Of a stretch of DNA of 64,000 nt, positions 32,830-45,699 are shown piece after piece. Both the position numbers and the translations under genes were made by a program. Origin of the DNA: Lepidonotus clava (lineage: Eukaryota > Annelida > Polychaeta > Phyllodocida > Polynoidae); contig OW387147.1 of NCBI GenBank assembly GCA_936440205.1, positions 34,311,629 through 34,375,628 on the forward strand, given 5' to 3'. A model generated the notes under the pieces. It was not told the origin of the DNA. It saw only the letters and a list, made by a program, of their open reading frames with translations, and did no database searches. Numbering within the stretch: the stretch's first letter is position 1; every line of letters starts with the position of its first letter.

Positions 32830-35379
32830 TCTCATACTGCTTATATAGCTCCAGCCAAAGGCCTGGCGCTATACACATATATAATGTACTCTTGCCTGTA
32901 CCGGCAAGTTAACAACAGTTGATATTAATTTCTAAAGAATATAATAATTCTTTTGCACTGGAATTCATTTCAACCTGTTAGGGAATGTGAAAAATCACCT
33001 AACGGTACCTCAGGGATGCAAATTGAAATATGCCAAACCGAACTTTGCCACCTCAAAGGTTTTGCCACATCATAATGTTAACAGTTATTTAGATTTTATA
33101 GAGGCAATAAGCCCATCCCATAATGGGTATATCCCAGGGTTGGACAAGCGTTGGACAAGATAACTGTATAAGCTATCCTTGTTTCCCAAAGTTCGGGTCA
33201 CTTAAATAGGCAACAATTATATTTTTCATTATCCTTAGTACTTCTAAAACATAGTGATTTCTTTGATGTTATCAATTGGCAGATTTATAAGTTTACCAGT
33301 CAATCAAAATGCTGTATTTCAGTACAATATAGGGCAACCATTATAAGTTGGGCTTACAGTCATTACCATTGGTTTCTACAGGAAAAGAAGCCAATATGAA
33401 AGGCTGTATTTTACACATTTTAGAACCAATCTATAAACCCACTCACATTGATTAATTTCGTATTATGCCACTATCTTCAGGGATTAAGCATAGAGGCTAT
33501 TTTGAAAATATTTCATGGTTAACGTTATTGTTGTTGTACACTTGGATGGGCTTATTGCTATTCTATCAAAATTTAATGCATACAATGCAACCGTCACTTT
33601 TACATTTATGTTTCCTTAATTCATTTTGCGAAAAAAAGCTATTTCCTTAAGATCTACATGTTTTTTTCAAAGAGAAAGTTTAGCACCAAAATTATGAATG
33701 GTCTATTCAAAGTTAAAATAATATTAGTAATGATTTATGTATGTATTTCTGTGAAGGATGACAGCCATTCAAAACTGTCTAGGAATGTGATTTGTTCATG
33801 TCAGCTTAGTTGTGGGTTAATGAACTTTCTGTTCTAGGTATAAGTGCCTAAAAGTGCTTCATAGCACATCGCTATGATGTACATCACTCAATCATCATAA
33901 TGACATTATAATGAAACACGTGTGCAATAGTACGCTCACAACGGTAAGCTCTATGATATAAAGCACAAATATGAACAATACAGAGATGACGGTTTTCTTT
34001 TTTAGTTTTTATTGATGTTCTTGTTTCCTGCTTGTTTCCCTGTCCCCGACCTATACCTTTCTCATGGAGTTCCAGCTTGTCTTCATTCTCCTGCATGCAT
34101 GCATGTCTCCTCTTTTCCGTCTAAGATATTCTGGTAACCATATTCTCTATATCAAGCGTAGCAACATCTATTATAGGATGAATATCAGACCTATCTTTAC
34201 AAATGTTTTCAAAGGACATCCCTCCAGTATTTGGACGTCACGGAGGGACATCTTGGGAAACCCCTGCTATTCATAAAGAGGAATACCCAAGTCCTCTCAT
34301 TCAAATGTCTGAACTATAGTAGGTTAATTATCCGTTAAAGTTAAGGTTTTATTTAAGAGGTTGTTTCGCCTTTGGATAATAGCTAGCTCCTATTGCTGGG
34401 GGGTCTCAGATTTTTGAAAATGTGCGTACGTACTAAATGGAAGGCAACTTTGCATTATGCCCATTTTAAAATGTCAATTTATACGTGCATTATGAGGCTA
34501 GTCGGTTAAGGGTGTATATTTCTGTACCCATTGAACCACATTCATCCATACGACGATCATCCATGTAGGTAACACTAGATTATGTATGTAAGCAGCTATG
34601 TGTGAAGTAATAGATGTGTATCAGACATATCATAAGCAGTACAAGTTGGTAGACTTTGTTAAGCGTGAACACCGTGCATAATCAGTCATTCAACGTAAAT
34701 GTGATAATGCATGCAGCACGTCAAGCTTTCCCTGACGGTAATACATAAGATATAGGCCTAGTATATATAATACACAGAAGATCATAAATGAATGGGCTCA
34801 GAACCTATTGATGCCCGGTCACATATGGAGACTAAAGTTAACTCAAGAGATGAATTGAGGTGGGTCTCTGATGGTCTGTGTTTGTGACTATGGTTCAAAT
34901 TGGAGTTTTTCTTTAGACTGATCAGTCTGGCCTATAATCTTGAGAAAATTGAAGACTGGATAGTCTTGAGTTTTTGTTTGCAGTTGTGAGACCCAGTCCT
35001 GACATCATACTGGCTTTAAGAGTGGACTTCTTCATCTTAGGAAGTGTTAAGGCCCAGTTTCAAAATGTAACATAGCTCAATTCAACGGTCTTGAATCCAC
35101 TAAGATTTAAGGGATATAAACACAACTCTTTTCTTCCTTTATAATTGTGTTAACATGCATAAGCTAGAGGACTTACAATATCCAGTCTCTATGAATGTGA
35201 CCAGAGGTCAGTTTGTCATTGAGACTGACTAGATTACAATTAAAATAGCCATGCAATGTCGATCCCTTAAAACTTTGGAGTTGAGTTACAGTATTTGACT
35301 GGGCCTAAGACATTCACCATTTACCACAGTAAATCCGCCCGTCCTTGTAGGCCTACACTACACAACGACCTGCCTACTT
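32830..35379. other. non-coding, no feature seen
   Basis: AT-rich DNA with no supported exon or repeat. Confidence 0.35.
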
Positions 35380-36462
35380 GTCCCCCACCCCAATCCCCCT
35401 CCCCCCCTGCCCGCCTATCACTTTCCCTTCGCCGTTAGTTTGAAGCGGGCCGACAGAGGAGTCGGGTTATCTGAGCGCCTCGTCCCGGCGATAACGTTAC
35501 TAGCGCCGCCACCCACAAGTGGTGTTCACGGCTGTGTACGGCCCCTCACTCTCCACCGCCACTCCGCCGCCAATCTCCACCCTGAGGACACTCAGAGGAC
35601 ACTCAGAAAACACTCAACAAGTCACGACCATCGCGGGGGGAGTGCTCGTACTCGTAGTCCGCAGGTAGTAGGAGTAGTAGTATAGTGAGAGGCGGGTGGC
35701 CGGGGAGGAGCAGGAGGAGTAGGAGGGACAAGGTTCTCAGACCGGGCCACATCACAGGCCCACAAAACCTCACTACAGATTCGCCGCTCCTCTCATATGG
35801 ACACAACGTACCTGAGCGTCCATGGAAACCTGTCAGCAGACTATTAGTGTCGGGATGGTATCAGAGAAGTATGGGGATTAATACCACAGCGTTGTAGGAT
35901 CGGCGATAACCCGGTGATAGAGGCTGCTGCTGATACCAAAACCTGCTGAGTGATAGAGTGGGATTTACGCTCGGATTTGTGGGTATGCACCGACAGGATC
36001 CCTGCTGTAACAGATACTGAGTTAGGGCCAGGAGAGAGCACCACATGGACGGTGTCTGAAAGAGGGAGACTTTGTAAAGGAAAAACGACAAGCTCGGATG
36101 TGATACAAAACCACCCAGGATTTTTGGAGACACAGGTGTTCAAATAGAACTTTAAGCGGGCATCCTCATTTCCCGCTTCTTACCCTCAGGGATTGGCAGA
36201 AAACAAAGAGTGTTGACTCCGTGGTGGATCCTACCTGGGAGAGGACAGGACCCGCTGGCAGGGGATAGAGCCCGTATTACTGGATACCTACATAGCTATA
36301 CACCTATCTCATGAACCAGCCAATGAACCCTCACACAGGCGCATCATTCAAAATCATTTAAGCCCGGGACCATAGGAACCCATATCCCAATTGTGTGGAT
36401 CAGGTCTTTCCGCTAGCAGGGCGCCACACTATTGGAAAAGGTGTATAGTTCGTATACCGGCC
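35380..36462 (+). promoter_or_regulatory. CpG-rich promoter and long 5' leader of the plus-strand gene
   Basis: A pyrimidine-rich block (35385-35435) gives way to CpG-rich DNA with a 12-bp repeat (GAGGACACTCA, 35583-35620) and purine-rich GGAGGAG runs. Moderately GC-rich sequence then continues to the ATG at 36463. Several upstream ATGs open short frames, as is usual in long leaders. No TATA box is obvious, in keeping with a CpG-type promoter. Transcription start and any leader introns cannot be placed. On the minus strand a CAG|GTACGT donor at 35812/35811 leaves room for a divergent transcript. Confidence 0.45.
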
Positions 36463-36534
36463 ATGGGCGTCCACAGAAGGTTTTCCCTGCTCTCCTGCTG
36501 GGTCATCGCATGCCTACTCCCCAACCTGAGTCAG
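36463..36534 (+). CDS. first coding exon of an unidentified secreted or membrane protein
   Basis: ATG in a favourable context (CGGCCATGG) opens 24 codons. They read as a signal peptide: a basic start (MGVHRRF), a hydrophobic core (SLLSCWVIACLLP) and a polar end (NLSQ). The exon stops in phase 0 at CAG|GTAAGT, a perfect donor, right after the GC-rich leader. This combination of leader, ATG, signal sequence and donor is typical of the first coding exon of a secreted or single-pass receptor gene. Signal peptides carry no family information, so no product is proposed. No second exon was recognised in the following 27 kb, implying a long first intron. The gene points away from GALNT. Confidence 0.6.
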
Positions 36535-39173
36535 GTAAGTAATCAGGCCCAAAAATACTTCTGTTAGTGTAATAATAGCAACAACAACGCATACAGAAGG
36601 TATATCAACATATTGGATGGACGGGTTGCCTATGGCCTCACCGGTGTTCATCTTTACCATGTATGATGTATCCTGTGCCCTAGCTGTCAAGCCTCGTATG
36701 ATATCTTCTTCGTGGCAGCGTTGTTATGGTTCAATTCTCTTTTGCAATACATTTTTATTCAATTCCAAGGGTACAAGACAGTTAGCAAATCTGGGTTCTG
36801 GGTTCAATCCCCTGTTGCGTGACCCTGTCACTCGGCTTCTAAATCCATTCAGGTACTGTTGCAATGTCTACTATAAAGAATATATTTTCTAATAGAAAAT
36901 ATTATATTCTGATTTCAGTTCATTAAGTATGTTGGATGGAGTTTGATGAATTTTGAGATTTCAAGCCCAATTAAAAAATAGTTAGGGATAAGGGAGGAAT
37001 TAAATTAGGGTGGGTCGCGGTACGTCGCTACCTAAACGAAACCTTTTTCTTTTGGCCTCAACTCAATCAATTGTTTCCGTCTGGGGCTCGAGAGGAGAGT
37101 GGAACAAGTACAAGCGTCAACAGGGTAGTGACCCTCGGGTATTTATAGATAGATATCGATCAGTCTGTGTGTCTATTGTTCATGCAATCACTCCCCTTGG
37201 TACTCAATGAATCACGACAAGTGAACTCGCTTAGGTAGATCAGGTGTGGAGATCAGCAATTTAGAAACTTGATCTTAAAAGTTATTGGACAAAGACACAG
37301 TACAGGTAGAAAATATAATGTCCCAAAGCAATTCGTCCAAACTTGTATAATGGATAACAATGTAGCTATATCGACAAATTGAGAAATAATTCACATTTAA
37401 TTGATAAAAGTTAAAGTTCTAACGTTTTAGTTAACATGTTTCTATTCAAACATGCATAGCACCAGTTGATGCTTTGTCTTTCATTCACAAACTTTACTTT
37501 TTTCCAAATGACCTTACTTTCTTCTGGGAGATCAAGACAATTGGCTATCGGATGACTGAGTGAGGAAGGTGTGCGTGGGTGGCCTGGGGCTGGGCTGGGA
37601 TTTTCTCCCAACCCCCTTCGCAACAGGCTGGTTCCCCAAGGATCGGGTTGAGGTAATTAAGTAGTTTTTGTTAACCTCACAGTCCGAGGGTCAGGACTCT
37701 ATTTGTTCCAAATGCTCTCTGTGCAGTATAGAAACACGCAACCTTTGCTCACGTAATCATGTTTGAAAAGAACTGTCTGTGTAATAAGTACCCACAGACT
37801 GAACAGTAATGACCTCCCTGAGGGGGACGGATGTGGTGGTGGTAGGGGGGTGTCCCCCCCCCCCGACCTGGAAGCCGACTCCTACCTTTTCTATCTCGCA
37901 GGGACTAAACAGTTTGAGCCCCATAGACAAAATCAACTCACCTCGACTGGCTTAGCACCTAGCCACCACAGAGAACCCCACGATCTAGGATTCAGGGGGG
38001 TCCAGGGGTCCCCCCCCCCCCACTTCCCTACTCTTGGTTTGGACTTAAACTTGCCAAAGAGAAAAAAAACATCGCACGCATGCGGGCGAATTCACTCCGG
38101 TTTAGTATTTAGCCTACATGACCTTTCCTAAACAATCCCCTGGACTATCTAGTTGAGTTCAGGTGAGCAGATAGATTCTCATCTCATTCCCAGAATCTTT
38201 TATCTGGCCCTTCATAAAACGTAGATTAGAGGCATAAATCCCAACATTGCTTTCTGGAGAATTGCAAATCCAGCAGCCTCTTATGGCGTGTTCAAGATAA
38301 TCTGTCTCTATTACTCCTTATGAAGACGGATAGAACACCCTTTAACAATGGATTATTGTTTTGGTAGGTAGGGCCTGAAGGCCATTTGCTTATATTTTGA
38401 TCAATCTGTTCCGCTCAATTATTTTATGATAATAGCCAGTGAGCTACAGTTCCCACACGTAGCCTATTTTGCAATGTCTATGTTAATGTATCAAGACCCT
38501 CTTTGAGCCTATCTGATTGTTCCCCTGGTGACTTGTTGGTTCAAACCATAAACAATAGGCTGGTCATTACTAGAGTATTCTGGGACTGTCTGGTGGAACC
38601 ACAGAGTCAAAATAGGTCGATAGCTATAATGGTCGGGCCAAACCTTATCCAACACGCAGCCCTGAAGCGCACCTGTGCCACATAACAGGTTTTGCCCTAA
38701 GTTGTCCCATCTTGATTTTATTTGCTATTTTCAAAAGGGGACGGTTTGCTCGAGAGATCAGTTCAAACGCTTGATTAAATTAATACATATCACAGATACT
38801 AAAAGTATTTTATGTTACTAATACCTAGCATGTAGGCTTGAATGGGTTAATTTCTCTGTTCAGTGCTATTTATAGCCTACTGCCATCCTACACACAGTGC
38901 TACAGGCAGACCCTTCTCTGGGAGTAGGTGTGGCTTGCAGTGCAGACTGGGTCCATTCCCATGTGTGAAATGAGCCTTTCATGTCAGCTCCACTGTGCCA
39001 GGTTTTGTGTATAAGTATAGAACACCCGTGTCCTGTGGAGGCCGCATGTAAAGAGAGGATGGGGCCAAATGGGAGCACAAAACGGGCACGTGGGGGCTGG
39101 GCAAACAGCATCACAGATGATGCCTTCCTGTCACTTCACATGGGGTACCAATATGAGATGGGATGACGGCAAG
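36535..39173. other. probable intron 1 of the plus-strand gene, no exon seen
   Basis: It holds C-runs at 37854-37864 and 38010-38021, the latter in a GGGGGTCCAGGGG context like the CAGGGGCGGATCC repeats. A B-box-like TGGGTTCAATCCCC near 36808 lacks a matching A-box. No coding exon is supported. Confidence 0.35.
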
Positions 39174-39420
39174 GGCGGATCCGGGAGGGCTGGCGAGGGG
39201 GGATCAAGGGGTTTTGTTCCCCCTGCCGCCTAACCGTGTAGGCCCACAGTTTTAATAACTTGGTAAGCAGTGCCAGAGTTCTAGAACTACCTGCCCCCAT
39301 TTCATTTCAGTCACACTTTCAGAAACAAGGAATGAACAGCATCATTTTGAGGAGAGTCTGTTAGTGGTATAATTATGATATGCCCCACCAAATGGCCAAT
39401 TCTTGGGCCCCCAAATGCTC
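39174..39420. mobile_element. degraded relative of the GGGGCGGATCC fold-back elements
   Basis: It begins AAGGGCGGATCCGGGAGGG and has the purine-rich left arm of that family. No convincing right end was found; the sequence near 39400-39430 is only a weak candidate. Confidence 0.3.
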
Positions 39421-39859
39421 AAATCCAATCCTAGACAGACAAGGTCATAATTATGATGGCAGCTTAGAACAGGCCTTTTGGGCTGTGTATAGCACCTCTC
39501 TGGGGATTAAATACAGACACAAACAGAGTCATCAAATCTGAAGCCACTCATTACAGTGAAGGCGAGATGCTTTTTTATCACTCGCACGGGAGACGAGCGG
39601 TGAGTTATTAGACCTATATTGGGGATGCGTAGTGACATGCCTTCCGTACTGCTACTCTTTTTCAGTACTTTCAAGATATTTTAGATATTGTCTGGGTGAA
39701 ATATAGAAACACGGCCATAACATTCAAAGGTATTTCCTTGATGAATAATCATATCAAATGCATATGATGCAATCATATCAAACTGATCTGAAATAGAGGT
39801 AGTGAGCAAAGGGCTTCACGATTTCCGATAATGTCTTTAATCCTGCCGTTTGCACCAGA

Positions 39860-40110
39860 CAACACCGCCCCCACCCCTGCCCCCATCACCCCTGTTTCAC
39901 TCCTTTTCCCCTCTCACCCCCTCACTCTCCCTCACCCCCCCCCCCCCCGCCTCCAGGCCGTCTCCAGGCCCACGTGTGGCTCCCGTCCAAGGTCAGCAGA
40001 GGTCATCAGAGACGGCTGGTGGGCGGGGGTAGGACGTCACATGACCTCACCCAGGGGGAGGGGTTAGCGGACCCCAAGGCCGCCCCACCCTTTGAGGTGG
40101 GGGCGTTCTC
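39860..40110. promoter_or_regulatory. GC-rich island in the probable first intron, with DR4 element
   Basis: A C-rich strand bias (39850-39948) leads into a GC-rich block holding CCACGTGTGG, AGGTCA-GCAG-AGGTCA (39990-40005) and ACGTCACATGACCTCACCC. The direct repeat with 4-nt spacer is the type bound by thyroid hormone receptor- and LXR-like factors with RXR. Its position 3.5 kb into the probable first intron suits an intronic enhancer. Binding is inferred. Confidence 0.35.
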
Positions 40111-43100
40111 ACAGCAGAAACCCGAGAGCCTTCGCTAATAATTCAAAACTGCCTTTTAAGGGATTTGAAATGGGAGGGCTCCCTTTAGAATGCAAGATGG
40201 ATTAGAAATAGGCCTATTTTTTGGCGATTTGTTTGTCAAACTTTCCACTGCTTGTTAAAAGTCTTGGGAATCGAATTAAGTCTTTATGATTTCATAACAG
40301 TTTGAACAGTTTCAGTGTATGAATTAAGGTTAGTTTCAACGTTCTTACTTTTAGCGAACAATTGATACAATTAGGCATACTTGTATACATAGACCAGATA
40401 TGAAATTGTGATTAGGATAGACAACAGCTAAAAGGGTTTTGTAAGGGTCTTGATCGTCAGCTTACTGGTGTTGTTTCATCACTAATCTCTCTTATCAGCT
40501 AATAGCTAGTTACATATACTATCTATTGGGATAAACAGTGTCGGTTTGTGGAGAGGCAACTTTGAAGAAACGACGGGAAATAGAGATAATAATACATTAT
40601 TATTATGCAATTATCATCAATTTTCTGAACAAAGATATCTCTTTCAATAATTCATTTTCAGATAATTACATTACGGGTGTTCGATGAGAAAAATGGCTTG
40701 AATTGATTAACAAAAATTGGCCTTAGATTTCTTATATCAATTCTCAAGCAACAAGCTGTAGAATTGATCAAAACAAACCCCATTGTTTTACATAGAATAA
40801 AAAACCTGAGCTTTATAGAAATTTGAGAGATACTTCCATCAGAATCACAGCTTTTGACATAATATTATGAGTGTATCACTGGTATAAGGTGAGATCTCCA
40901 TGTTACAGTATAAAACGCAAAAATACGATAGTTATTGATTCATAATTCCACAGATTGAAATGGAATCACGACTTTTCTAAGTTAAGGACTTCATTTATTG
41001 TAAAATAATTGCTATCATGGTGTATACGTACTAATGTGCCTCAAATATGAAGAGTAGGAGAGCGTGAAGCGGCAGCTTCTTGTTGTCTATCCTCAATTGG
41101 GGAATAAGTGCACTAGCAACGCAGGAGTGCTTGCCAATGATAGGCGACTGCAAAGGTCAATCACAGGCAATTCAGACTGATAGTTCCGTGACTATTCAAA
41201 CACGAACCACCAAACACAAGTACACTAATGACACGTGTAGTCTGGTCAGAGCTCGTATCCTCGTGTCTGGCAAAGACACGCAAACTTAGGAGTTCTGACT
41301 GATTTCTTTATGACAGTCACAGGCAATAGACCTTTTTCGTCAGCTAGGTGCCCCTCTAGAGCATATATATATATTTGAACCGAAGTCTTGGGGTTTGGAT
41401 TCCAATGGAATCGAGCCTGAGGTGCTGGTACACGTCGTCTATTGTAGGTCCCACTGCGCAAACTCGTGAGAAAGGTGTATAGATTTATAAATACGGACTG
41501 GGCGCCCCCTCATTCATTGGGCCAAAGTGATCAGTCCCCTTAACCCCTGGCATGCATGTCGAAAATCAATCAGATGTAACCACTGATTGGTCACAAGATT
41601 TCATCGGTATTGTCGGATGGCTGGAGGTAGCACTTTGTTTAATGAACTGTGACCATATAAGACGTAATGGTTGCGTATTCGCAACAATTATATTCCGATA
41701 TCGATGTCACAAAAATTAATATGCTGATCATGTCGTAAGCCTTGTCGAAAAATCTCAAGGTATGAACGGGACTTAGCCATTCTTTGCAATCGGAAGTTTA
41801 AAAAAAGCTATTGCTCCGACGAACTTTTAACTTGCGAAAACATCCAGAAAAAGCACGTCATTACTCAAAAAGTGCACCCGAAAGGGGTAAGTCTTAAAAG
41901 CATGCGGCAATTTATTCTCCTGAAGGCAAGTCGGTTATGATTTTCCATAGCATGCAATGCCATATCCAGCTAGATGAATCTCCAGACATAACCGCTACCC
42001 AGAGAGTGGGGGTTGGATATTTTCTGGCATAGGCCTAGGTTATAATTATAGCCTGTAAGAATCCCCCTTTTCTTGTCACGTTTCTGTCTCGTTCTGTAGG
42101 TTACAATTGAAGAACATGTACACTACTTGAAGAAGTAAATGAACAGTTTCATAAATCATATATATCATAACTCATACAAATCTGATGCCCAAGATCTCCC
42201 ATTGGTTGACTTGAAACAATTATCTGTATGTCTTGAAGCTACAAAGTACCTTCTAAACATACAGGACATGTATTTGATGCCAAAATACAACGTTATGTAG
42301 TATAAAGGGAATATGCTGTTCAGTTCATCCCTTTGGCTATATTCTACATCTAAAATAATTATCACCCTTTTTGTATTCACACAATGTTTTTTTTAACATT
42401 CTTGGATGATATTCCTTTCATTTACATAGTAGTTCTTAGGCTTCAAATGCCACTCTGTGTACACTAATTATTCATGTTTAATTTCCGAGGTTGTCTCATA
42501 CTCCACATCATACCATTAGGGCCTGTCCCGTGCTGAGAGTATGGAGGAGGCTGTTGGTCCCTCTAAAACCCACGGCTGATACGTGCATCAAGCATTCGCC
42601 TCAAACGGAATATATCTACTGCAAATACTCACAGTGATATCAACGAGAAACACAGGCATCCGAAGCACAAATATAAAGCCAAGCTCTTGCTCCGTTGCAC
42701 TGTTCGTGCTGGGTGTGGTGAATAAATGCTGACGTGGATAGTTTACAGTGATGTAACAATCCGAAAAATGTGCTGCATCATACTGAATTATTGTCGACAA
42801 TTCACAAGTAAGCATGATAGAGAGCATACATTATTTAACAATTACTTGTCATAATTAAGCCATACATGTGTAACTATAAAAACGAAAGTCGAGGTGTCTA
42901 TTGTGAACATTTTAGCATAAGATGCTTGGCATCAAAAGCATGAAAACAGATACAAGACGTAAACTATAGTTTTGGTTCTGAAATATTAGAATATTTGATA
43001 TACTGCAATTGATAGACTGAACTCTAAAACACGTATCAAGTATAAACTAGATAGCTACCAGAATGTATACCAATGGCTGCGTCTCATACTGGCCAAGTAT

Positions 43101-43420
43101 ATGAATTATAGCCAATGGTTTTTGTTTCTAAATTCACCACCCTACGATAGAAAGAGGCATGGCTAGAAGACACCCGCTAGTTTTATTCTGCAATAACGAC
43201 TGTCCATGATTAATTGCCAATGATTATTCATGATGCACGGGGGCGGTAGCATGAGAGCTTCGTGACATACCAGGAAGATGGTGAAAACTGAATGTGACAA
43301 GGTGTTTATCGTGAACTATAGACTGAAGAATGCTAACAATAGAAGCCCAATCTCCGAGGTCTTTAACACAAGAGCTTACAAGTTTGGCCAAGTGACCTTG
43401 TCAAAACAGGGAATGCAGTG
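40111..43420. other. non-coding, no feature seen
   Basis: 3.3 kb of AT-rich DNA. CACTACTTGAAGAAGT near 42119-42134 also occurs near 30820-30835, but I cannot say whether this reflects a repeat family. Confidence 0.35.
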
Positions 43421-43927
43421 GCGAATGCAGCTTTTGGAAAGGGTGGCGGCGCGCTAATAGAAAGCTGGGGGGCGCCCCATATTTCTTGGAATTTTACATC
43501 TAAACACGTAAAATTAATCAAATTATCCTGAAAGGGGTCAAGCTTGCGCCTTTTCGATTGGAGATTACATTGACAATACCCTAGAAAAAAACATTAGGAC
43601 ATCACTAAACTAATGCATTGACAATAATGCATATATCCGGCTGCAAAAATATAAACAAAATTATCTTCTAATCTCCCCGAGAAATAACACAATCGAAAAA
43701 AGTAAACATGCATGGAGTTTAAGCGGTCCCTATTTACTTTGTTCCTCAAACTTTGAGACGACCGACTGAGAAGTGAAGCCGCCCTTTCTGCCGCCCTTTC
43801 TGCCTGCAGGTAGACACCTGTCACATCACGAAGCGTACCTTTTAAGTATTTAGCCAAGAGGGCAGAGCCCAGGTGTTTTACAACACCTGAGGCATAGCAC
43901 TTTTGTGGAAGGTTGACATTAAAAAGT

Positions 43928-44013
43928 CACAGAGAGCCACCCATCTAAGACACGGGCAGGCTGCGTCTGACGCCAAGACGCTGACCACTAGACCACTAGA
44001 CCACTAGACCACC
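43928..44013 (-). repeat. tRNA-derived SINE-like segment
   Basis: On the minus strand it opens GGTGGTCTAGTGG, repeats TGGTCTAG two more times in register (a 10-bp slippage triplication of the A-box), then reads TCAGCGTCTTGGCGTCAGACGC. It shares this head and the GC-rich flank with 984-1062. No good B-box remains. Confidence 0.5.
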
Positions 44014-44880
44014 CCACCCCACTGCGTCACATGAATAAAAGCAATGTTTTCATATACTACTCAGACATAGATATGCAACGCGTCACTTTTTCTACGTTTC
44101 TATCAAACTATGTATAAGAGATGTCAATATCTAAATATAGGGGTTGTCGGGGATCAATCCGTGGCCTGTTGAAGTTTTTAATGTTACATAGTCAGGACTG
44201 GCTTTGAATGGCCGGGAGTGGCTATACGCGCGATAGTTGCGCATGATTACATACGCGGACGTAAGGTAAGGTGGGTTGTATTGTACTATTATAATCCTAT
44301 ATATGCAGAAATCAGAATAAAACATAGAAATAAGACAAGAAAAAGGGGGTTCGGGGGCTTAGATTTACTAATGATTTACTAATGATATTATGATGAAAAA
44401 AAGGTACATATATTACTGTACTTCTATACGCGGCCACAACATCCGCGTATTTAAGCAGATCTATTTGCGCGGACCTCACGCCCGCGTATACAAGCAATTC
44501 TGTGGGCGCGGGCATCTGGTGCTAAGTCCACGCGTATAACCCCAGCCTGGCCAACCGGGTCTACCTTGAGGCTGCCTTTGATGCACCTTCCTGGGGCTTT
44601 CATTTGTTCAGGGCCGTCCTCGGATCTGGAGTTACTCAAGTCACTATAGGGTCCTTGGGTCTTGTTTAAGGCCCATCCTCAGGTGTTCATTATCAACATG
44701 TTGCTATATTTCCCCAAATATTAGTCAACAACAGGTAGAAGTTAAAAGTTGAACACCAAAGAGAACACTGATTTATTTCAGGATATAAACATATCACCCT
44801 TTAAAAGCCACAGGAGAACAACCTGCTGGTGATTGGTTTAAGAACAGGCCACGTGTAATTACTTTATAAATCTTGTGTTT
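44014..44880. other. non-coding, no feature seen
   Basis: CGCGTATA- and CGCGG-type words recur near 44220-44540 (for example ATACGCGGACG and CCGCGTATA), perhaps an old local repeat. No exon. Confidence 0.3.
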
Positions 44881-45200
44881 CAAGTTACTTTTCAAGAAGT
44901 AACTTTATTTGAGTTACTTTTTTTGAGTAGTCACAAAATCTGAGTTACTCTTTTTAGTTGTCACATAACTTAAGTTCCTTTTTGAGTAGTCACATAATTC
45001 GAGTTACTTTTTAAAAAGTCAAACAATCTGAGTCACTTCTTTTGTAGTCACATAATCTGATTAACATTTTAAGTAGTCACATAATTTGATTTACTTTTTG
45101 AGTAGTCACATAATTTGAGTTACTTTTCGAGTATTCAAATATTGGAGTACCTTTTCCAATAGTCGCATAATTATAGGTACTTTTTTTTGGGGTATTCTAC
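44881..45200. repeat. ~30-bp minisatellite, about 10 units
   Basis: Units of 28-31 bp follow GAGTTACTTTTTGAGTAGTC then ACATAATTT. Middle units are close to each other and both edges are degraded. No coding frame follows the period. Confidence 0.85.
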
Positions 45201-45639
45201 ATAATAATGTATCCAATTATTACAATATTCAAGACGGTATTCTGTAGATGTTACTCAACCAAAAATCTTACATCGTCGAACGTTTTAGTGACGTCGCATA
45301 ACGCACCAGGACGTTATCAGAACGTCTCAGAACTTCATCTTTAAGGAATCTCCGGACCTGGTACATAATATCTATGCTGGTTCTAGGTTCACATCGAGAG
45401 AGTCACATAGAAAGTGTCTGAGAAATGACTCATTAAACTTTTAAGGGAATTATCGTCAAGATATGCCTAGACGAATGCATTTGAATTGACATTGCCTGAG
45501 GCCTTCCTGAGTATTTTTATGACACATTTCCTTGTTTGGGGTTGGCACAACCTCCATACTTTTTTTTATCACATCTCTTCAAATATTACATGAAGTTCTT
45601 CTGATATGGTGAAATGAAATATATACAAAATATAATGAT
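45201..45639. other. non-coding, possibly 3' tail region of the LINE
   Basis: No clear poly-A or short tandem tail marks the LINE end, so the boundary is uncertain. Confidence 0.3.
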
Positions 45640-45699
45640 TAATATTAATGAATCAATCTAAGATGTCTAATATTACACTTTTTCTCAGTGAACGTTATC

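Noticed and set aside
36808-36825. tRNA or SINE from a B-box-like word
   Set aside because: Only the B-box-like word is present, without an A-box at the right distance.
44881-45200. CRISPR-like regular array
   Set aside because: Units adjoin without unique spacers and are degenerate; this is a minisatellite in animal DNA.
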